A stretch of 6,806 bases of DNA from Prevotellaceae bacterium (GCA_031259645.1 JAIRLC010000040.1:1-6806); one strand, 5' to 3'; shown: positions 1 through 6,383, counted from the stretch's first letter. Numbers and translations are program-made. Notes: a model not told the origin generated them from the sequence alone.

Positions 1-325
1 AAAGAATGAGGGGAAGAATAAGCTAAATAATAAACCTACCCATACATAAGGTATAACCAACAGAAACAAATGATTATTAATCCGGGATATAAGAAAAATG
101 GTTTGACTGCATCAGCCAAATCCGGGTCAAAGATAAGAAAGAATTTGGAATAAACAAGCGAGTAATTAAGAAATTAGGTAATTAGGTGTTAATCGGGGAA
201 CAGGTGAAAGGGGGAAAGGGTTTTTCCGTTCTCCATTGTTGAATTGTTGAGTGTCGATTTTTAATTTAGGGGTAAATTAATGAATAATGAACAATGGGGC
301 GAAAATTTGAAAAAATTGTCATTTA
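1..325. other. AT-rich upstream region without a recognised gene
   Basis: No reading frame here looks like a gene. Visible structures are minor: an 8-bp direct repeat AATTAGGT at 172-179 and 180-187, a second direct repeat ATTGTTGA at 235-242 and 243-250, and an imperfect hairpin with arms at 100-109 and 113-122 (one A-C mismatch and one G-T pair, loop CAT) that lacks a T tract. The short direct repeats resemble the low-complexity repeats found between genes further on. The gene that precedes this region lies outside the window. Confidence 0.6.
280..296. repeat. heptad repeat ATGAAYA, short copy
   Basis: Two consecutive 7-bp units, ATGAATA and ATGAACA, followed by ATG. They belong to the same family as the longer arrays at 810-844, 1214-1245 (inverted) and 2918-2945 (inverted). 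Here they lie just upstream of the mce promoter and are not inside a gene. Confidence 0.6.
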
Positions 326-357
326 TTTGTAATATTCGCCAATTTGTGGTAAATTTG
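326..357 (+). promoter_or_regulatory. Bacteroidota-type promoter for mce
   Basis: TTTG at 326-329 and TAAATTTG at 350-357 match the -33 (TTTG) and -7 (TAnnTTTG) elements of the Bacteroidota primary sigma factor, with 20 bases between them. Transcription would begin near 364, leaving a leader of about 36 nt before the ATG at 400. No other match as good was seen before mmdA, so this could be the main promoter of the whole mce-mmd cluster. The call rests on consensus only. Confidence 0.6.
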
Positions 358-399
358 CGTCCTTTCTCGTGAATTTTATTGAAATTTAATTGTAACGTA

Positions 400-807
400 A
401 TGAAAATATCGCACATCGAACATTTGGGAATAGCCGTAAAATCGTTAGAGGAGGCTATTCCGTTTTATGAAAATATGCTGGGCTTAACATGCTATGCCGT
501 AGAAGAAGTGGCCGATCAAAAAGTGAAGACGGCCTTTTTTATGGTAGGGCAAACCAAGATTGAACTGCTGGAAAGCACCTCGCCAGAGAGCCCGGTAGCC
601 AAGTTTATAGAGAAGAAGGGTGAAGGCGTCCACCACGTGGCCTTTGCGGTGGCCGACGGCGTGCAAAACGCGCTCGACGAACTGAACGGAAAGGGCGTGC
701 AACTCATCGACAAAGCGCCGCGCAACGGCGCCGAAGGCCTGCACATTGCCTTCGCGCATCCGAAATCGACCCTGGGCGTACTCACCGAACTCTGCGAAAA
801 ACAATAA
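400..807 (+). CDS. mce: methylmalonyl-CoA epimerase
   Basis: A 135-residue cytoplasmic enzyme of the VOC (glyoxalase-like) superfamily that interconverts the R and S epimers of methylmalonyl-CoA. This supplies the epimer used by the decarboxylase encoded just downstream. The sequence has the two beta-alpha-beta-beta-beta halves of the fold. Likely metal ligands are His8 (HLGIAV), Gln40, one of His78/His79 (GEGVHHVAFAV) and Glu130 (LTELCE). The HPKST motif at 120-124 is typical of the family. Length is normal. I chose the ATG at 400, because the longer frame would start with TTG at 379 and adds seven residues that the family does not need. The gene sits 43 nt after the predicted promoter end. 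In other Bacteroidales the gene is commonly next to mmdA; here a four-helix-bundle gene lies between them. Confidence 0.93.
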   Translation: MKISHIEHLGIAVKSLEEAIPFYENMLGLTCYAVEEVADQKVKTAFFMVGQTKIELLESTSPESPVAKFIEKKGEGVHHVAFAVADGVQNALDELNGKGVQLIDKAPRNGAEGLHIAFAHPKSTLGVLTELCEKQ

Positions 808-809
808 CA

Positions 810-844
810 GTGAACAATGAACAATGAACAATGAATAATGAACA
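810..844. repeat. tandem heptad array, left flank of the four-helix gene
   Basis: Five consecutive 7-bp units: GTGAACA, ATGAACA twice, ATGAATA, ATGAACA. The array starts three bases after the mce stop codon and runs into the coding region of the four-helix gene. Since 7 is not a multiple of 3, successive units place ATG in all three frames (817, 824, 831, 838), and the one at 831 opens the downstream gene. The array is the inverted counterpart of 1214-1245. Confidence 0.85.
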
Positions 845-1208
845 ATCAAAAAATGTGCTGAAAGAGAAATCTTATGCTTTTGCGTTGCGGATAATTAAGG
901 CATATAAATACCTTGTCAAAGAACATGGCGAGTATGTACTATCGAAACAATTGTTACGTTGTGGTACGGCTATCGGAGCATTGGTTAGGGAAGCCGAATA
1001 TGCACAATCAAAAGCAGATTTCGTAAATAAAATGAGCATAGCGCTGAAAGAAGCAAACGAAACAGAGTATTGGGTATTGCTGCTGCAGGATAGCGAATAC
1101 ATAACAACTGCCATAAGTAAATCGGTATTGAAAGATTGTCGGGAATTATTGCGCTTGTTGGTTAGCAGTATCAATACCGCTAAAAAAAACATGAATAAAA
1201 ATCATTAA
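831..1208 (+). CDS. four-helix-bundle protein (S23 / rRNA intervening-sequence family)
   Basis: A 125-residue, nearly all-helical protein. It matches the small four-helix-bundle family first named from intervening sequences in spirochaete 23S rRNA genes and common in Bacteroidota chromosomes. Family signs are KSYAFALRIIKAYKYL (13-28), LRCGTAIGALVREAEYAQ (42-59) and KMSIALKEANETEYWVLLL (67-85). The biochemical role of the family is not established; pentamer formation and nucleic-acid contact have been proposed, and I assign no function. There is no signal peptide or membrane segment. The start codon and the first residues (MNNEQ) are encoded by the heptad repeat, so ATG 838 or another unit could be the historical start, but only 831 is in frame. 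The gene lies between mce and mmdA, flanked by inverted heptad arrays, and is more AT-rich than those neighbours, which suggests it is a later insertion. Confidence 0.85.
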   Translation: MNNEQSKNVLKEKSYAFALRIIKAYKYLVKEHGEYVLSKQLLRCGTAIGALVREAEYAQSKADFVNKMSIALKEANETEYWVLLLQDSEYITTAISKSVLKDCRELLRLLVSSINTAKKNMNKNH

Positions 1209-1213
1209 AAAAT

Positions 1214-1245
1214 ATTGTTCATTGTTCACTGTTCATTATTCATTA
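1214..1245. repeat. inverted heptad array, right flank of the four-helix gene
   Basis: Units ATTGTTC, ATTGTTC, ACTGTTC, ATTATTC and then ATTA: the reverse complement of the ATGAACA family. The array begins six bases after the stop of the four-helix gene. With 810-844 it forms an inverted pair about 32-35 bp long that could fold into a long stem enclosing the gene, although the order of variant units differs between the two sides. Confidence 0.85.
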
Positions 1246-1285
1246 ATAAAATAAAGGTATAAAACAACAATAAAGTACATAAGGT

Positions 1286-2839
1286 ATGAGCAATCAGGTA
1301 GAATCGGTGAAGGCGTTAATCCAGTTGCGCGAGAAAGCGCGGCTGGGCGGCGGACAAAAGCGTATTGACGCACAACACCAAAAAGGGAAATATACGGCGC
1401 GCGAACGCATCGCCATGCTGCTCGACGGCGGCAGTTTTGAGGAATTTGACATGTTCGTAACCCACCGCTGCACGAACTTCAACATGGAGAAAGACGTGGT
1501 GCTGGGCGACGGCGTGGTTACCGGCTACGGCACCATCGAAGGCCGGCTGGTGTATGTGTTTGCACAAGACTTTACGGTGTTCGGCGGCTCGCTGTCGGAA
1601 AGTTTTGCGATGAAAATTTGCAAAATTATGGACCAGGCGGTGAAGGTCGGCGCACCGGTAATCGGCATTAACGACTCGGGCGGCGCCCGCATCCAGGAAG
1701 GCGTGAACGCCCTCGCGGGATATGCCGAGATTTTCCAGCGCAATATTTTGGCGTCGGGCGTCATCCCCCAAATATCGGCGATATTCGGTCCGTGTGCTGG
1801 CGGGGCGGTGTATTCTCCGGCATTGACCGATTTCAACATCATGACCAAAGGCACGAGCTACATGTTCCTCACCGGCCCGAAAGTGGTGAAAACCGTGACG
1901 GGCGAAGACGTGACACAGGAACAGTTGGGCGGCGCCAGCGTACACGCCACCAAGAGCGGCGTGGCGCACTTTGCCGTAGATAGCGAAGAAGACGGCTTGC
2001 AACTCATCCGCCGCCTGTTGAGCTTCCTGCCGCAGAATAACCTGGAAGAAGCGCCCATAGCGCCGTGCGAAGACCCTATCGACCGGCTCGAAGATGCGCT
2101 GAACGATATTATCCCCGACAGCCCCAACAAGCCCTACGACATGTATGAGGTGATTGGCGGCGTGGTGGATAACGGCGAATTTCTGGAAGTACACAAAGAC
2201 TTTGCGGCGAATATCATCGTGGGCTTTGCCCGCTTCAACGGCATTTCGGTGGGCATTGTGGCCAACCAGCCAAAGGTGCTGGCCGGATGCCTCGACAACA
2301 ACGCCTCGCGCAAAGCCGCGCGCTTCGTGCGTTTCTGCGACGCGTTCAATATCCCGCTGGTTACGCTGGTCGATGTGCCCGGCTTCCTGCCCGGCACGCA
2401 ACAGGAGTATGGCGGCATCATCCTGCACGGCGCGAAATTGCTTTATGCGTATGGCGAAGCTACCGTTCCGAAAGTAACCGTAACCCTGCGCAAATCTTAC
2501 GGAGGCGCCTACTGCGTGATGAGCAGCAAACACCTGCGTGGCGACATCAACTACGCGTGGCCCACCGCCGAAATTGCCGTAATGGGCCCGTCGGGCGCCA
2601 TTGAAGTGCTCTACGGAAAAGAGATGGCTACGGTATCCGACCCGGTAAAATTTGCGGAAGAGAAGGAAAAAGACTACCGTCAGGCATTTGCAAACCCTTA
2701 CAATGCCGCCAGGTATGGCTATATCGACGATGTGATTGAACCGCGTAATACCCGCTTCCGTATCATTCGCGCCTTGCAACAGTTGTCCACCAAAAAACTG
2801 GCCAACCCCCCGAAAAAACACGATAACCTGCCGTTATAG
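1286..2839 (+). CDS. mmdA: methylmalonyl-CoA decarboxylase alpha subunit (carboxyltransferase)
   Basis: A 517-residue cytoplasmic carboxyltransferase of the acyl-CoA carboxylase beta-chain family. It moves the carboxyl group of (S)-methylmalonyl-CoA to biotin on MmdC, releasing propionyl-CoA. The two crotonase-like halves are visible. The N-terminal half has [11 protein letters not shown] (129-139) and [13 protein letters not shown] (167-179). The C-terminal half has [17 protein letters not shown] (363-379), [15 protein letters not shown] (405-419) and [14 protein letters not shown] (425-438). The glycine-rich turns form the oxyanion holes of this family. By sequence alone it could be called propionyl-CoA carboxylase beta chain. 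The adjoining genes for a biotin carrier and an OadB-type membrane pump, with no biotin carboxylase in view, make decarboxylase the better call. The ATG at 1286 has AAGG only one base before it, too close to act as a normal ribosome binding site; AT-rich leaders are usual in this phylum. Confidence 0.93.
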   Translation: MSNQVESVKALIQLREKARLGGGQKRIDAQHQKGKYTARERIAMLLDGGSFEEFDMFVTHRCTNFNMEKDVVLGDGVVTGYGTIEGRLVYVFAQDFTVFGGSLSESFAMKICKIMDQAVKVGAPVIGINDSGGARIQEGVNALAGYAEIFQRNILASGVIPQISAIFGPCAGGAVYSPALTDFNIMTKGTSYMFLTGPKVVKTVTGEDVTQEQLGGASVHATKSGVAHFAVDSEEDGLQLIRRLLSFLPQNNLEEAPIAPCEDPIDRLEDALNDIIPDSPNKPYDMYEVIGGVVDNGEFLEVHKDFAANIIVGFARFNGISVGIVANQPKVLAGCLDNNASRKAARFVRFCDAFNIPLVTLVDVPGFLPGTQQEYGGIILHGAKLLYAYGEATVPKVTVTLRKSYGGAYCVMSSKHLRGDINYAWPTAEIAVMGPSGAIEVLYGKEMATVSDPVKFAEEKEKDYRQAFANPYNAARYGYIDDVIEPRNTRFRIIRALQQLSTKKLANPPKKHDNLPL

Positions 2840-2895
2840 AAGAACTAAGAGTTAAGAACTAAGAACTAAACAATTCAACAACTAAACAATTCAAC
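2840..2895. repeat. short direct repeats between mmdA and the OadG-like gene
   Basis: The 68-bp spacer is built mostly of repeats. AAGAACTA occurs at 2840, 2854 and 2861. A 16-bp unit AACTAAACAATTCAAC is then repeated exactly in tandem at 2864-2879 and 2880-2895. The CAATTCAAC portion resembles, on the other strand, the ATTGTTGA repeat at 235-250. No terminator or promoter is evident, so co-transcription across the spacer is likely. Confidence 0.75.
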
Positions 2896-2907
2896 AAAAA
2901 AAATATC

Positions 2908-3900
2908 ATGAAAAAATTATTCATTGTTAATTGTTCATTGTTCATTATGTTGGCGGGCGGACAGGCGGTGGCGCAGAGTCAAAGCGACATGCGGATTAAT
3001 GAGGTGCTGGTCATCAATACCGACAACTACGAGGACGACTTCGGCCACAAACACGGCTGGATAGAACTCTTCAACAAATCGCGCGGGACGGTGGATATCG
3101 GCGGCTGCTACATCTCGAATGACCGGCGCGACTTGAAAAAATACCGTATTCCGAAAGGCGATGTGTTGACGAAAATCAAACCGCGCCAACATGTGGTGCT
3201 CTGGGCCGATAATATGCCGCTGCGCGGAACGTTTCATGTGAATTTCACGTTGCAGGAAACGAATGTGCTGTACCTTACGAGCAGCAACGGCCGCGACATT
3301 ATCGACAGCCTGCTGTTCCCGGTAGGAGAGGGGCCTTTCGACGTCATGGACTACGAGGTGAGCAATAAAGGCGATGTGGTGAAAACCGTGGGTGCGATAC
3401 CTCGTTATCCGCTGGAAAATGTGTCGTACGGCCGCTTGATGGACGGCGAAAACGCCGGCGGGGCAAACGGTTGGGCGTTCCTGACGAAAATCACGCCGAG
3501 CAGCAACAATGTCATCCTGGATAGCGAAGCGGCCGCACAGCGGTTTAGGGAATTTGACCCTTACGGCTTGATTATGGCGCTTACCGCCATGTCGGTGGTG
3601 TTTTTCGCCCTGCTGATGCTGTTCGTTATCTTCAAAAATATCGGTAAAGCGGCGATCAGGTCGGGGCGGAACCGGGCGAAGAAAGCAGGCTTGTCGCCGG
3701 TAGAGGCGGCTGCTGTGGTGTCGGAAGCCGTTCCGGGCGAAATCTATGCGGCGGTGGCCACCGCCATTCACCTGTACATGCAGGAAGACGATGTGCACGA
3801 TTTGGAAAATACCATATTAACTATTCATAAAGTAACCCGGTCCTATTCGCCATGGAGTTCGAAAATTTACGGACTGCGTGAAATCCCCCGGAAAAAATAA
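2908..3900 (+). CDS. mmdD: decarboxylase delta-type subunit: lamin-tail domain fused to OadG
   Basis: A 330-residue membrane protein taken to be the delta-type (OadG family) subunit that holds the decarboxylase complex together. Residues 1-22 form a signal peptide with a cleavage site after AVA. Residues about 27-200 resemble a lamin-tail (LTD) domain, recognisable from INEVLVIN at 30-37, the GWIELFNKS stretch at 50-58 and IGGCYISND at 64-72. A single membrane helix spans about 219-243. The cytoplasmic C-terminus (277-330: PGEIYAAVATAIHLY, then YSPWSSKIYGLREIPRK) is the conserved OadG-like tail of Bacteroidota. Classical OadG/MmdD proteins are only about 80-120 residues and lack the LTD, so the extracytoplasmic domain is an addition whose job is unknown. 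The gene lies between mmdA and mmdC, the usual position in this phylum. The symbol is assigned by analogy. The signal-peptide core is encoded by heptad repeats. Confidence 0.8.
   Translation: MKKLFIVNCSLFIMLAGGQAVAQSQSDMRINEVLVINTDNYEDDFGHKHGWIELFNKSRGTVDIGGCYISNDRRDLKKYRIPKGDVLTKIKPRQHVVLWADNMPLRGTFHVNFTLQETNVLYLTSSNGRDIIDSLLFPVGEGPFDVMDYEVSNKGDVVKTVGAIPRYPLENVSYGRLMDGENAGGANGWAFLTKITPSSNNVILDSEAAAQRFREFDPYGLIMALTAMSVVFFALLMLFVIFKNIGKAAIRSGRNRAKKAGLSPVEAAAVVSEAVPGEIYAAVATAIHLYMQEDDVHDLENTILTIHKVTRSYSPWSSKIYGLREIPRKK
2918..2945. repeat. heptad array inside a signal-peptide coding region
   Basis: Four consecutive units on the + strand, TATTCAT, TGTTAAT, TGTTCAT, TGTTCAT, lie inside the coding region, directly after the codons for MKK. 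Three heptads make 21 bases, or seven codons, so the array reads as a hydrophobic repeat: LFIVNCS followed by LFIM. This is the h-region of the signal peptide. The units are those seen at 1214-1245. Confidence 0.85.
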
Positions 3901-3921
3901 CCCTCGCAGAAAAAAAACAAT

Positions 3922-4356
3922 ATGAAAGAATATAAATTAAAAATAAATGGTAATGAATACGCTGTGGTTATTAACAGCGTAGAAGACAATATTGCCGAGA
4001 TGGAAGTGAACGGCACGCCGTTTCATGTAGAACTTGACAGGCCGGTGAAGTCGCCGGCAGCGTCGAAGGTTAACCGTCCGGCGCCGGCGCCCACTTCGGG
4101 CAGCGGCGCTCCGGTGGTGAGCAAGCCTACGGTGTCGGGCGCGGCCGGTGCGGTGAAATCACCGCTGCCCGGCGTGGTGCTTAGTGTCGATGTAAGCGTA
4201 GGCGACACGGTGAAAACCGGCCAGAAATTGTTGGTGCTGGAAGCCATGAAAATGGAAAACAACATCGACGCCGACCGTGACGGCAAGGTGGTGGCCATTA
4301 AAGTGGCCAAAGGCGATTCGGTGTTAGAGGGTGCAGAACTTGTAATTATTGGATAA
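3922..4356 (+). CDS. mmdC: methylmalonyl-CoA decarboxylase gamma subunit (biotin carrier)
   Basis: A 144-residue biotin carrier that ferries the carboxyl group from MmdA in the cytoplasm to MmdB in the membrane. The C-terminal biotinyl domain (about 76-143) contains the EAMKM motif at 107-111, and Lys110 is the expected biotinylation site. SPLPGVV at 80-86 marks the start of the domain. Residues 41-78 are a flexible Pro/Ala/Ser/Gly-rich linker, and 1-40 form a small N-terminal region typical of this subunit. Length is normal for the family. The gene begins 21 nt after the OadG-like gene ends and stops four bases before mmdB, so it is clearly in the same operon. A biotin-protein ligase, needed for its modification, is not in the window. 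Confidence 0.92.
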   Translation: MKEYKLKINGNEYAVVINSVEDNIAEMEVNGTPFHVELDRPVKSPAASKVNRPAPAPTSGSGAPVVSKPTVSGAAGAVKSPLPGVVLSVDVSVGDTVKTGQKLLVLEAMKMENNIDADRDGKVVAIKVAKGDSVLEGAELVIIG

Positions 4357-4360
4357 GTAT

Positions 4361-5521
4361 ATGGAAAATCAAGGATTCTTTTCGTTTTTGGGCGACAACT
4401 TACAGCAATTCATGGGCTATACCGGCTTTGCCAGCTTCACGATAGGCCACATGGTCATGATTCTGATCGGTTTGGTTTTTCTGTTTCTGGCCATCACGAA
4501 AGACTGGGAACCCATGCTGCTGGTGCCTATCGGGTTTGGTATTATCATTGGGAATATCCCGTTTCTCGAGGGGCTATCGGTGGGCGTGTACGAAGAAGGG
4601 TCGGTGATGAATATCCTGTATCAGGGCGTGCGGCTTGGGTTTTACCCGCCGCTCATCTTCCTCGGCATCGGCGCCATGACCGACTTTTCGGCGCTCATAT
4701 CCAACCCGAAACTGATGTTGATTGGCGCCGCGGCGCAATTCGGCATTTTCGGCGCCTACGGGCTGTCCTTGCTGTTCGGGTTTCCCGCGAATGAAGCCGG
4801 AGCCATCGGCATTATCGGTGGCGCCGACGGCCCCACGGCCATCTTCCTCTCCGGACGTTTGGCGCCCGACTTGATGGGCGCTATTGCGGTGTCGGCATAC
4901 TCCTACATGGCGTTGGTGCCGGTGATTCAGCCGCCTATCATGCGCTTGTTCACCACTAAGAAAGAGCGGGTAATCCGCATGCGGCCGCCGCGCGTGGTGT
5001 CGCAGCGCGAGAAAATCATATTCCCCATTGTCGGATTTTTGCTTACCGCCTTTGTGGTGCCGTCGGGCATTCCGCTGTTGGGCATGTTGTTTTTCGGCAA
5101 CCTTCTAAAGGAAAGCGGGGTCACCCGCCGTTTGGCCGAAACCGCCCGCGGGCCGCTCATTGACATCGTCACCATCCTGATAGGGCTTACGGTAGGCGCC
5201 TCCACGCAAGCCGACAAGTTTTTGCAGTTAAATTCCATAAAGATATTTCTGTTGGGTGCGCTCTCCTTTGTGATTGCCACCACGGCAGGCGTGTTGTTTG
5301 TGAAATTCTTCAACCTCTTTTTGAAGGACGGCAACAAAATCAATCCGCTGATCGGCAATGCCGGCGTGTCGGCGGTGCCCGACAGTGCGCGGGTGTCGAA
5401 CAACGTGGGACTGGAATATGACAAGAAAAACTACCTGCTGATGCACGCCATGGGGCCGAATGTGGCCGGCGTGATAGGCAGCGCCGTGGCCGCCGGTATC
5501 CTGCTCGGATTTTTGTCGTAG
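4361..5521 (+). CDS. mmdB: methylmalonyl-CoA decarboxylase beta subunit (Na+ pump)
   Basis: A 386-residue polytopic inner-membrane protein of the OadB/MmdB family. It decarboxylates carboxybiotin and uses the energy to move Na+ out of the cell. Family motifs are present: [13 protein letters not shown] (153-165), whose Asp156 corresponds to the essential membrane aspartate of Oad[14 protein letters not shown] (180-192); [13 protein letters not shown] (333-345); and [15 protein letters not shown] (365-379) near the C-terminus, which carries the conserved Asn and Ser of the second ion-binding region. Several hydrophobic segments are evident between 30 and 385. I chose the ATG at 4361, four bases after the mmdC stop. 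A longer frame starting with TTG at 4349 would overlap mmdC and adds only four residues. Length is typical, and the gene looks intact. Confidence 0.93.
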   Translation: MENQGFFSFLGDNLQQFMGYTGFASFTIGHMVMILIGLVFLFLAITKDWEPMLLVPIGFGIIIGNIPFLEGLSVGVYEEGSVMNILYQGVRLGFYPPLIFLGIGAMTDFSALISNPKLMLIGAAAQFGIFGAYGLSLLFGFPANEAGAIGIIGGADGPTAIFLSGRLAPDLMGAIAVSAYSYMALVPVIQPPIMRLFTTKKERVIRMRPPRVVSQREKIIFPIVGFLLTAFVVPSGIPLLGMLFFGNLLKESGVTRRLAETARGPLIDIVTILIGLTVGASTQADKFLQLNSIKIFLLGALSFVIATTAGVLFVKFFNLFLKDGNKINPLIGNAGVSAVPDSARVSNNVGLEYDKKNYLLMHAMGPNVAGVIGSAVAAGILLGFLS

Positions 5522-5647
5522 ATCTATCGTAGAAAGTAAGATATAACTAAAGAACATATAAAGAGGGCTTCATCATTGAAATCTAAAAAAGGAACCACAA
5601 CCACTTGATCAAGACCGGAAATCTTGTGGAAAACAGCATCACAGGTT

Positions 5648-5729
5648 AAGGCCGAAGGCCTTTTGTCAATAGCGTAGGGCGCTGCCCTACGTAGGGAACG
5701 AGAATAGAGAAAATGTGCCCCGAAGGGGC
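5648..5729. repeat. left three-hairpin arm
   Basis: Hairpin 1: AAGGCC-GAA-GGCCTT (5648-5662), followed by TT. Hairpin 2: CGTAGGGC-GCT-GCCCTACG (5673-5691). Hairpin 3: GCCCC-GAA-GGGGC (5717-5729). The gaps are 10 and 25 bases. Hairpin 1 with its T-run could also work as a weak terminator for the mmd operon, which ends at 5521 with no other terminator in between. Confidence 0.85.
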
Positions 5730-5758
5730 GAAGGTCATAACTAAATGTACGAATAATT

Positions 5759-6211
5759 ATGTCGCAATCGTTATCAGAAGTATATGTTCATATTACATTC
5801 GGCACAAAAAAACGGTATCCGTTTATTGATGAAAATATTAAAAAAGAGCTTTGGGCATATATAGGCGGTTTATGCAAAGCATTGGAATGTAATCCGGTTC
5901 GTGTTGGAGGATACTACGACCACGTTCATATTTGTTGTATATTGTCAAAAAAAATAACACAGATTAAACTTTTGGAGGAGATAAAAAAAGAATCTTCACG
6001 ATGGATAAAAACAAAGGGAAAACGATATGAAAAATTCTATTGGCAAGATGGGTATGGTATATTTTCCGTCAATCCATCGGAAATAGACAGGGTTGTTAAA
6101 TATATTGATAACCAATATGATCATCACAAAAAACGCACTTTTCAAGATGAATTTGTGAAATTTTTAAATAAATATGGCGTTAAATATGATGAACGCTATT
6201 TGTGGGATTAG
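5759..6211 (+). CDS. tnpA: IS200/REP-associated Y1 (HUH) transposase
   Basis: A 150-residue single-strand DNA transposase of the Y1_Tnp (IS200-like) family. It has the metal-binding HUH motif as HVH (His55, His57, within YYDHVHICC) and a likely nucleophile Tyr115 in YIDNQ, with Gln119 four residues later, giving the YxxxQ pattern of IS200-type enzymes. All catalytic residues are present and the length is normal, so the gene looks intact. Family members nick and join hairpin-containing ssDNA, and REP-associated members act on REP palindromes like those flanking this gene. No TnpB is encoded nearby. The start at ATG 5759 falls 29 nt after the inner hairpin of the left arm, and the stop falls 6 nt before the inner hairpin of the right arm. 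The coding sequence is AT-rich and full of AAA/AAT/ATA codons, unlike mmdA or mmdB, which suggests acquisition from elsewhere. Confidence 0.9.
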   Translation: MSQSLSEVYVHITFGTKKRYPFIDENIKKELWAYIGGLCKALECNPVRVGGYYDHVHICCILSKKITQIKLLEEIKKESSRWIKTKGKRYEKFYWQDGYGIFSVNPSEIDRVVKYIDNQYDHHKKRTFQDEFVKFLNKYGVKYDERYLWD

Positions 6212-6217
6212 GATTAC

Positions 6218-6299
6218 GCCCTTTCAGGGCTTATCCTGTCCAACCCCCGCCTATACATAGGACTGCGCCCTATGCTACTGATAAAAGGCCTTCGGCCTT
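6218..6299. repeat. right three-hairpin arm (mirror of left)
   Basis: Hairpin 3': GCCCT-TTC-AGGGC (6218-6230). Hairpin 2': arms 6256-6263 and 6267-6274 with loop TGC and one A-C mismatch (a G-T pair on the other strand). Hairpin 1': AAGGCC-TTC-GGCCTT core (6285-6299). The gaps are 25 and 10 bases, as in the left arm. Hairpin 1 is identical in both arms. Hairpins 2 and 3 differ by paired changes that keep the stems, while the 25-base spacer is mostly unrelated in sequence. Confidence 0.85.
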
Positions 6300-6302
6300 T
6301 TT
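6283..6302. terminator. outer right hairpin, possible bidirectional terminator
   Basis: An 8-bp stem (AAAAGGCC / GGCCTTTT, loop TTC) followed by one more T on the + strand, and preceded by A residues that become T residues on the other strand. The stem could end tnpA transcription and shield the next locus. The U-run is short, so this is a modest call; the same hairpin serves as the outer part of the REP-like arm. Confidence 0.5.
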
Positions 6303-6317
6303 CCCTACCGCATGCAA

Positions 6318-6337
6318 AATACCATTAAAATGGTATT
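6318..6337. promoter_or_regulatory. perfect palindrome at the promoter, candidate operator
   Basis: AATACCATT and AATGGTATT form exact 9-bp inverted arms separated by AA. The right arm overlaps the first bases of the proposed -33 element at 6336-6338. Two-fold symmetry, two-base spacing and this position are what one expects of a binding site for a dimeric regulator. No T tract follows, so a terminator is unlikely. The regulator is not identifiable from this window. Confidence 0.5.
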
Positions 6338-6366
6338 GGAGGGCAAACGTAATACCCTTATCTTTG
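6336..6366 (+). promoter_or_regulatory. Bacteroidota-type promoter for the leader and receptor gene
   Basis: TTG at 6336-6338 and TATCTTTG at 6359-6366 are separated by 20 bases, fitting the TTTG / TAnnTTTG pattern (the -33 lacks its first T; the -7 is a full match). Transcription would start around 6373, about 11 nt before the leader ATG and roughly 235 nt before the receptor ATG. No equally good promoter was seen between the terminator at 6543 and the receptor start. Confidence 0.55.
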
Positions 6367-6383
6367 CCCCAAAATTTAGACCA

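Larger units (their letters stand above)
5648..6299. mobile_element. REP-like single-gene element with mirror-image hairpin ends
   Basis: A 652-bp unit in which one Y1 transposase gene sits between two 82-bp arms. Each arm has three hairpins with the same sizes and spacing, arranged as mirror images. The arms are imperfect inverted repeats, about 60 of 82 positions identical by my hand count. The gene is AT-rich compared with the mmd genes upstream. The layout matches transposases associated with REP/BIME sequences rather than an ordinary IS with short inverted repeats. I see no target duplication at the edges, as expected for HUH single-strand chemistry. Confidence 0.75.

Noticed and set aside
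100..122. Imperfect hairpin in the upstream gap
   Set aside because: It has a mismatch and a wobble pair, no T tract, and no link to a gene in view.
484..849. Minus-strand frame with a signal-like start encoded by the heptad array
   Set aside because: The body is the complement of mce and matches no family I know. The signal-like start is a by-product of the repeat, discussed under the signal-peptide finding.
810..1245. CRISPR array or rRNA intervening sequence
   Set aside because: The units are 7 bp without spacers, so this is not CRISPR. No 23S rRNA sequence flanks the four-helix gene, so it is not an rRNA insertion here.
1316..2821. A 501-codon open frame on the - strand opposite mmdA
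   Set aside because: It is the complement of a clearly conserved carboxyltransferase in GC-rich DNA, has no recognisable domain and shows a low-complexity, His/Arg-rich composition typical of shadow frames.
5584..5649. Short frame ending just before the left arm, possible gene remnant
   Set aside because: About 20 codons between two stops with no recognisable motif; too short to distinguish from chance.
6312..6383. Longer start for the leader frame
   Set aside because: The extra codons lie upstream of, or inside, the proposed promoter and would not be on its transcript.
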